Source: an uncultured Clostridium sp. (GTDB lineage Bacteria > Bacillota > Clostridia > TANB77 > CAG-465). Taken from it: a stretch of DNA of 64,000 bases. Shown here piece after piece: positions 63,747 through 64,000 of this stretch. The position numbers and the translations under genes were made by a program. The number at the start of each line of letters is the position of its first letter. The stretch's first letter is position 1. The stretch spans positions 1 to 64,000 of the forward strand of contig CANAIR010000001.1 in assembly GCA_947361355.1 (NCBI GenBank), written 5' to 3'. Below the pieces are notes generated by a model. The model searched no databases. It worked only from the letters and a program-made list of their open reading frames with translations, and was not told the origin of the DNA.

Positions 63747-64000
63747 TTATTTGTGTCTTCTTATAATCATTCCACTTTCAATGTTTTCAAATGGAATTTT
63801 TATTTTAACTAATTGACCTTTTTTACCTGGATTTATTGTATTTATTTTCTCGTCAGTTTTTTCATCATATAACATTTCTATTTTAAAGGTATCACACTTT
63901 AAAGTATTTGGATATAATAAATCTAAAGTATCATTAATACTTAATTTATTCTTTATTTCTACAATATAAGTATTCTCTATTTTATCATATTTTGAAATTA
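63747..64000 (-). CDS. C-terminal part of a U32 family peptidase (runs off the edge)
   Basis: Open frame on the minus strand from the right edge to TAA at 63747, 83 residues visible. The end has the small beta-barrel of U32 proteins: YIVEIKNKLSINDTLDLLYP, TFKIEMLYDEKTDEKINTINPGKKGQ and the closing FENIESGMIIRRHK. U32 members act in collagenase-like proteolysis or rRNA/tRNA modification; which one needs the missing N-terminus. Confidence 0.75.
   Translation of the reverse strand, partial: ISKYDKIENTYIVEIKNKLSINDTLDLLYPNTLKCDTFKIEMLYDEKTDEKINTINPGKKGQLVKIKIPFENIESGMIIRRHK

Noticed and set aside
1-64000. CRISPR array, transposon, prophage or tRNA genes
   Set aside because: No regularly spaced repeats, transposase motifs, phage structural genes or tRNA-like TTCRANTC loops were found by eye.

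Overview
The window is very AT-rich, with short intergenic gaps, canonical GGAGG ribosome binding sites and TTGACA/TATAAT promoters. It encodes a full Gram-positive gene set: the CtsR-McsA-McsB-ClpC stress operon, SigA with DnaG, sortases with LPxTG substrates, LCP proteins and a CpsB/C/D phosphotyrosine capsule module. Two genes show endospore formation (germination protease gpr and sigma-K). AdhE, a bile-salt-hydrolase-type gene and a two-gene SufCB system point to a strictly anaerobic, spore-forming, gut-associated member of the Clostridia, probably from an uncultured lineage. Nearly all genes lie on the minus strand. I saw no tRNA, rRNA, CRISPR array, transposase or prophage.

Layout. 1-237: promoters firing off the left edge that look like rRNA promoters. 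238-5375: zinc-ribbon protein and the ctsR-mcsA-mcsB-clpC operon with its CtsR operator. 5436-11571: an M50 protease and the operon nucleotidyltransferase / membrane protein / dnaG / rpoD. 11599-14512: four unrecognised genes, two sharing an FWxNEW peptide motif. 14543-19468: thioredoxin, rhodanese, a Ca2+-type P-ATPase and a bactofilin-like membrane protein. 19591-21641: a tight operon of two paralogous radical SAM proteins followed by a 57-residue ORF. 21657-25103: gpr, holA, trmFO. 25241-36195: exopolysaccharide/capsule cluster with Wzx/Wzy-type assembly genes, glycosyltransferases and one decayed acetyltransferase. 36519-42594: VanZ-like protein, membrane protein, sortase plus LPFTG substrate, HflX, phosphoesterase, second LCP protein. 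42690-45433: second sortase with a thioester-type adhesin, behind a long leader closed by a perfect inverted repeat. 45493-50501: DnaQ-like exonuclease, a 6S-like RNA, an esterase, and the csoR-copA-copZ copper operon. 50572-55128: Ca2+/cation exchanger, bile salt hydrolase family enzyme, sigK, a frameshifted tspO and two unknown genes. 55199-64000: adhE, sufCB, a deoxyribosyltransferase-like fusion, pentapeptide-repeat protein with an M23 peptidase, tcdA, a zinc-ribbon membrane protein and the end of a U32 peptidase gene.

How the parts fit. Much of the window builds and decorates the cell surface: capsule, LCP ligases, two sortase systems, an M23 hydrolase and a cytoskeletal-type protein. 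A second theme is stress and sporulation control: CtsR, HflX, CsoR, sigma-K, and gpr behind a hairpin that could hide its ribosome binding site from read-through mRNA.

The strongest candidates for undescribed biology are: the radical SAM pair with its small ORF; the FWxNEW protein family; the sortase/thioester-adhesin operon, whose substrate stops right after LPKTGF and whose leader carries a 14-bp long-range repeat; and the gpr hairpin with an embedded sigma-G-like promoter. All functional statements are read from sequence motifs by eye; no database search was run.
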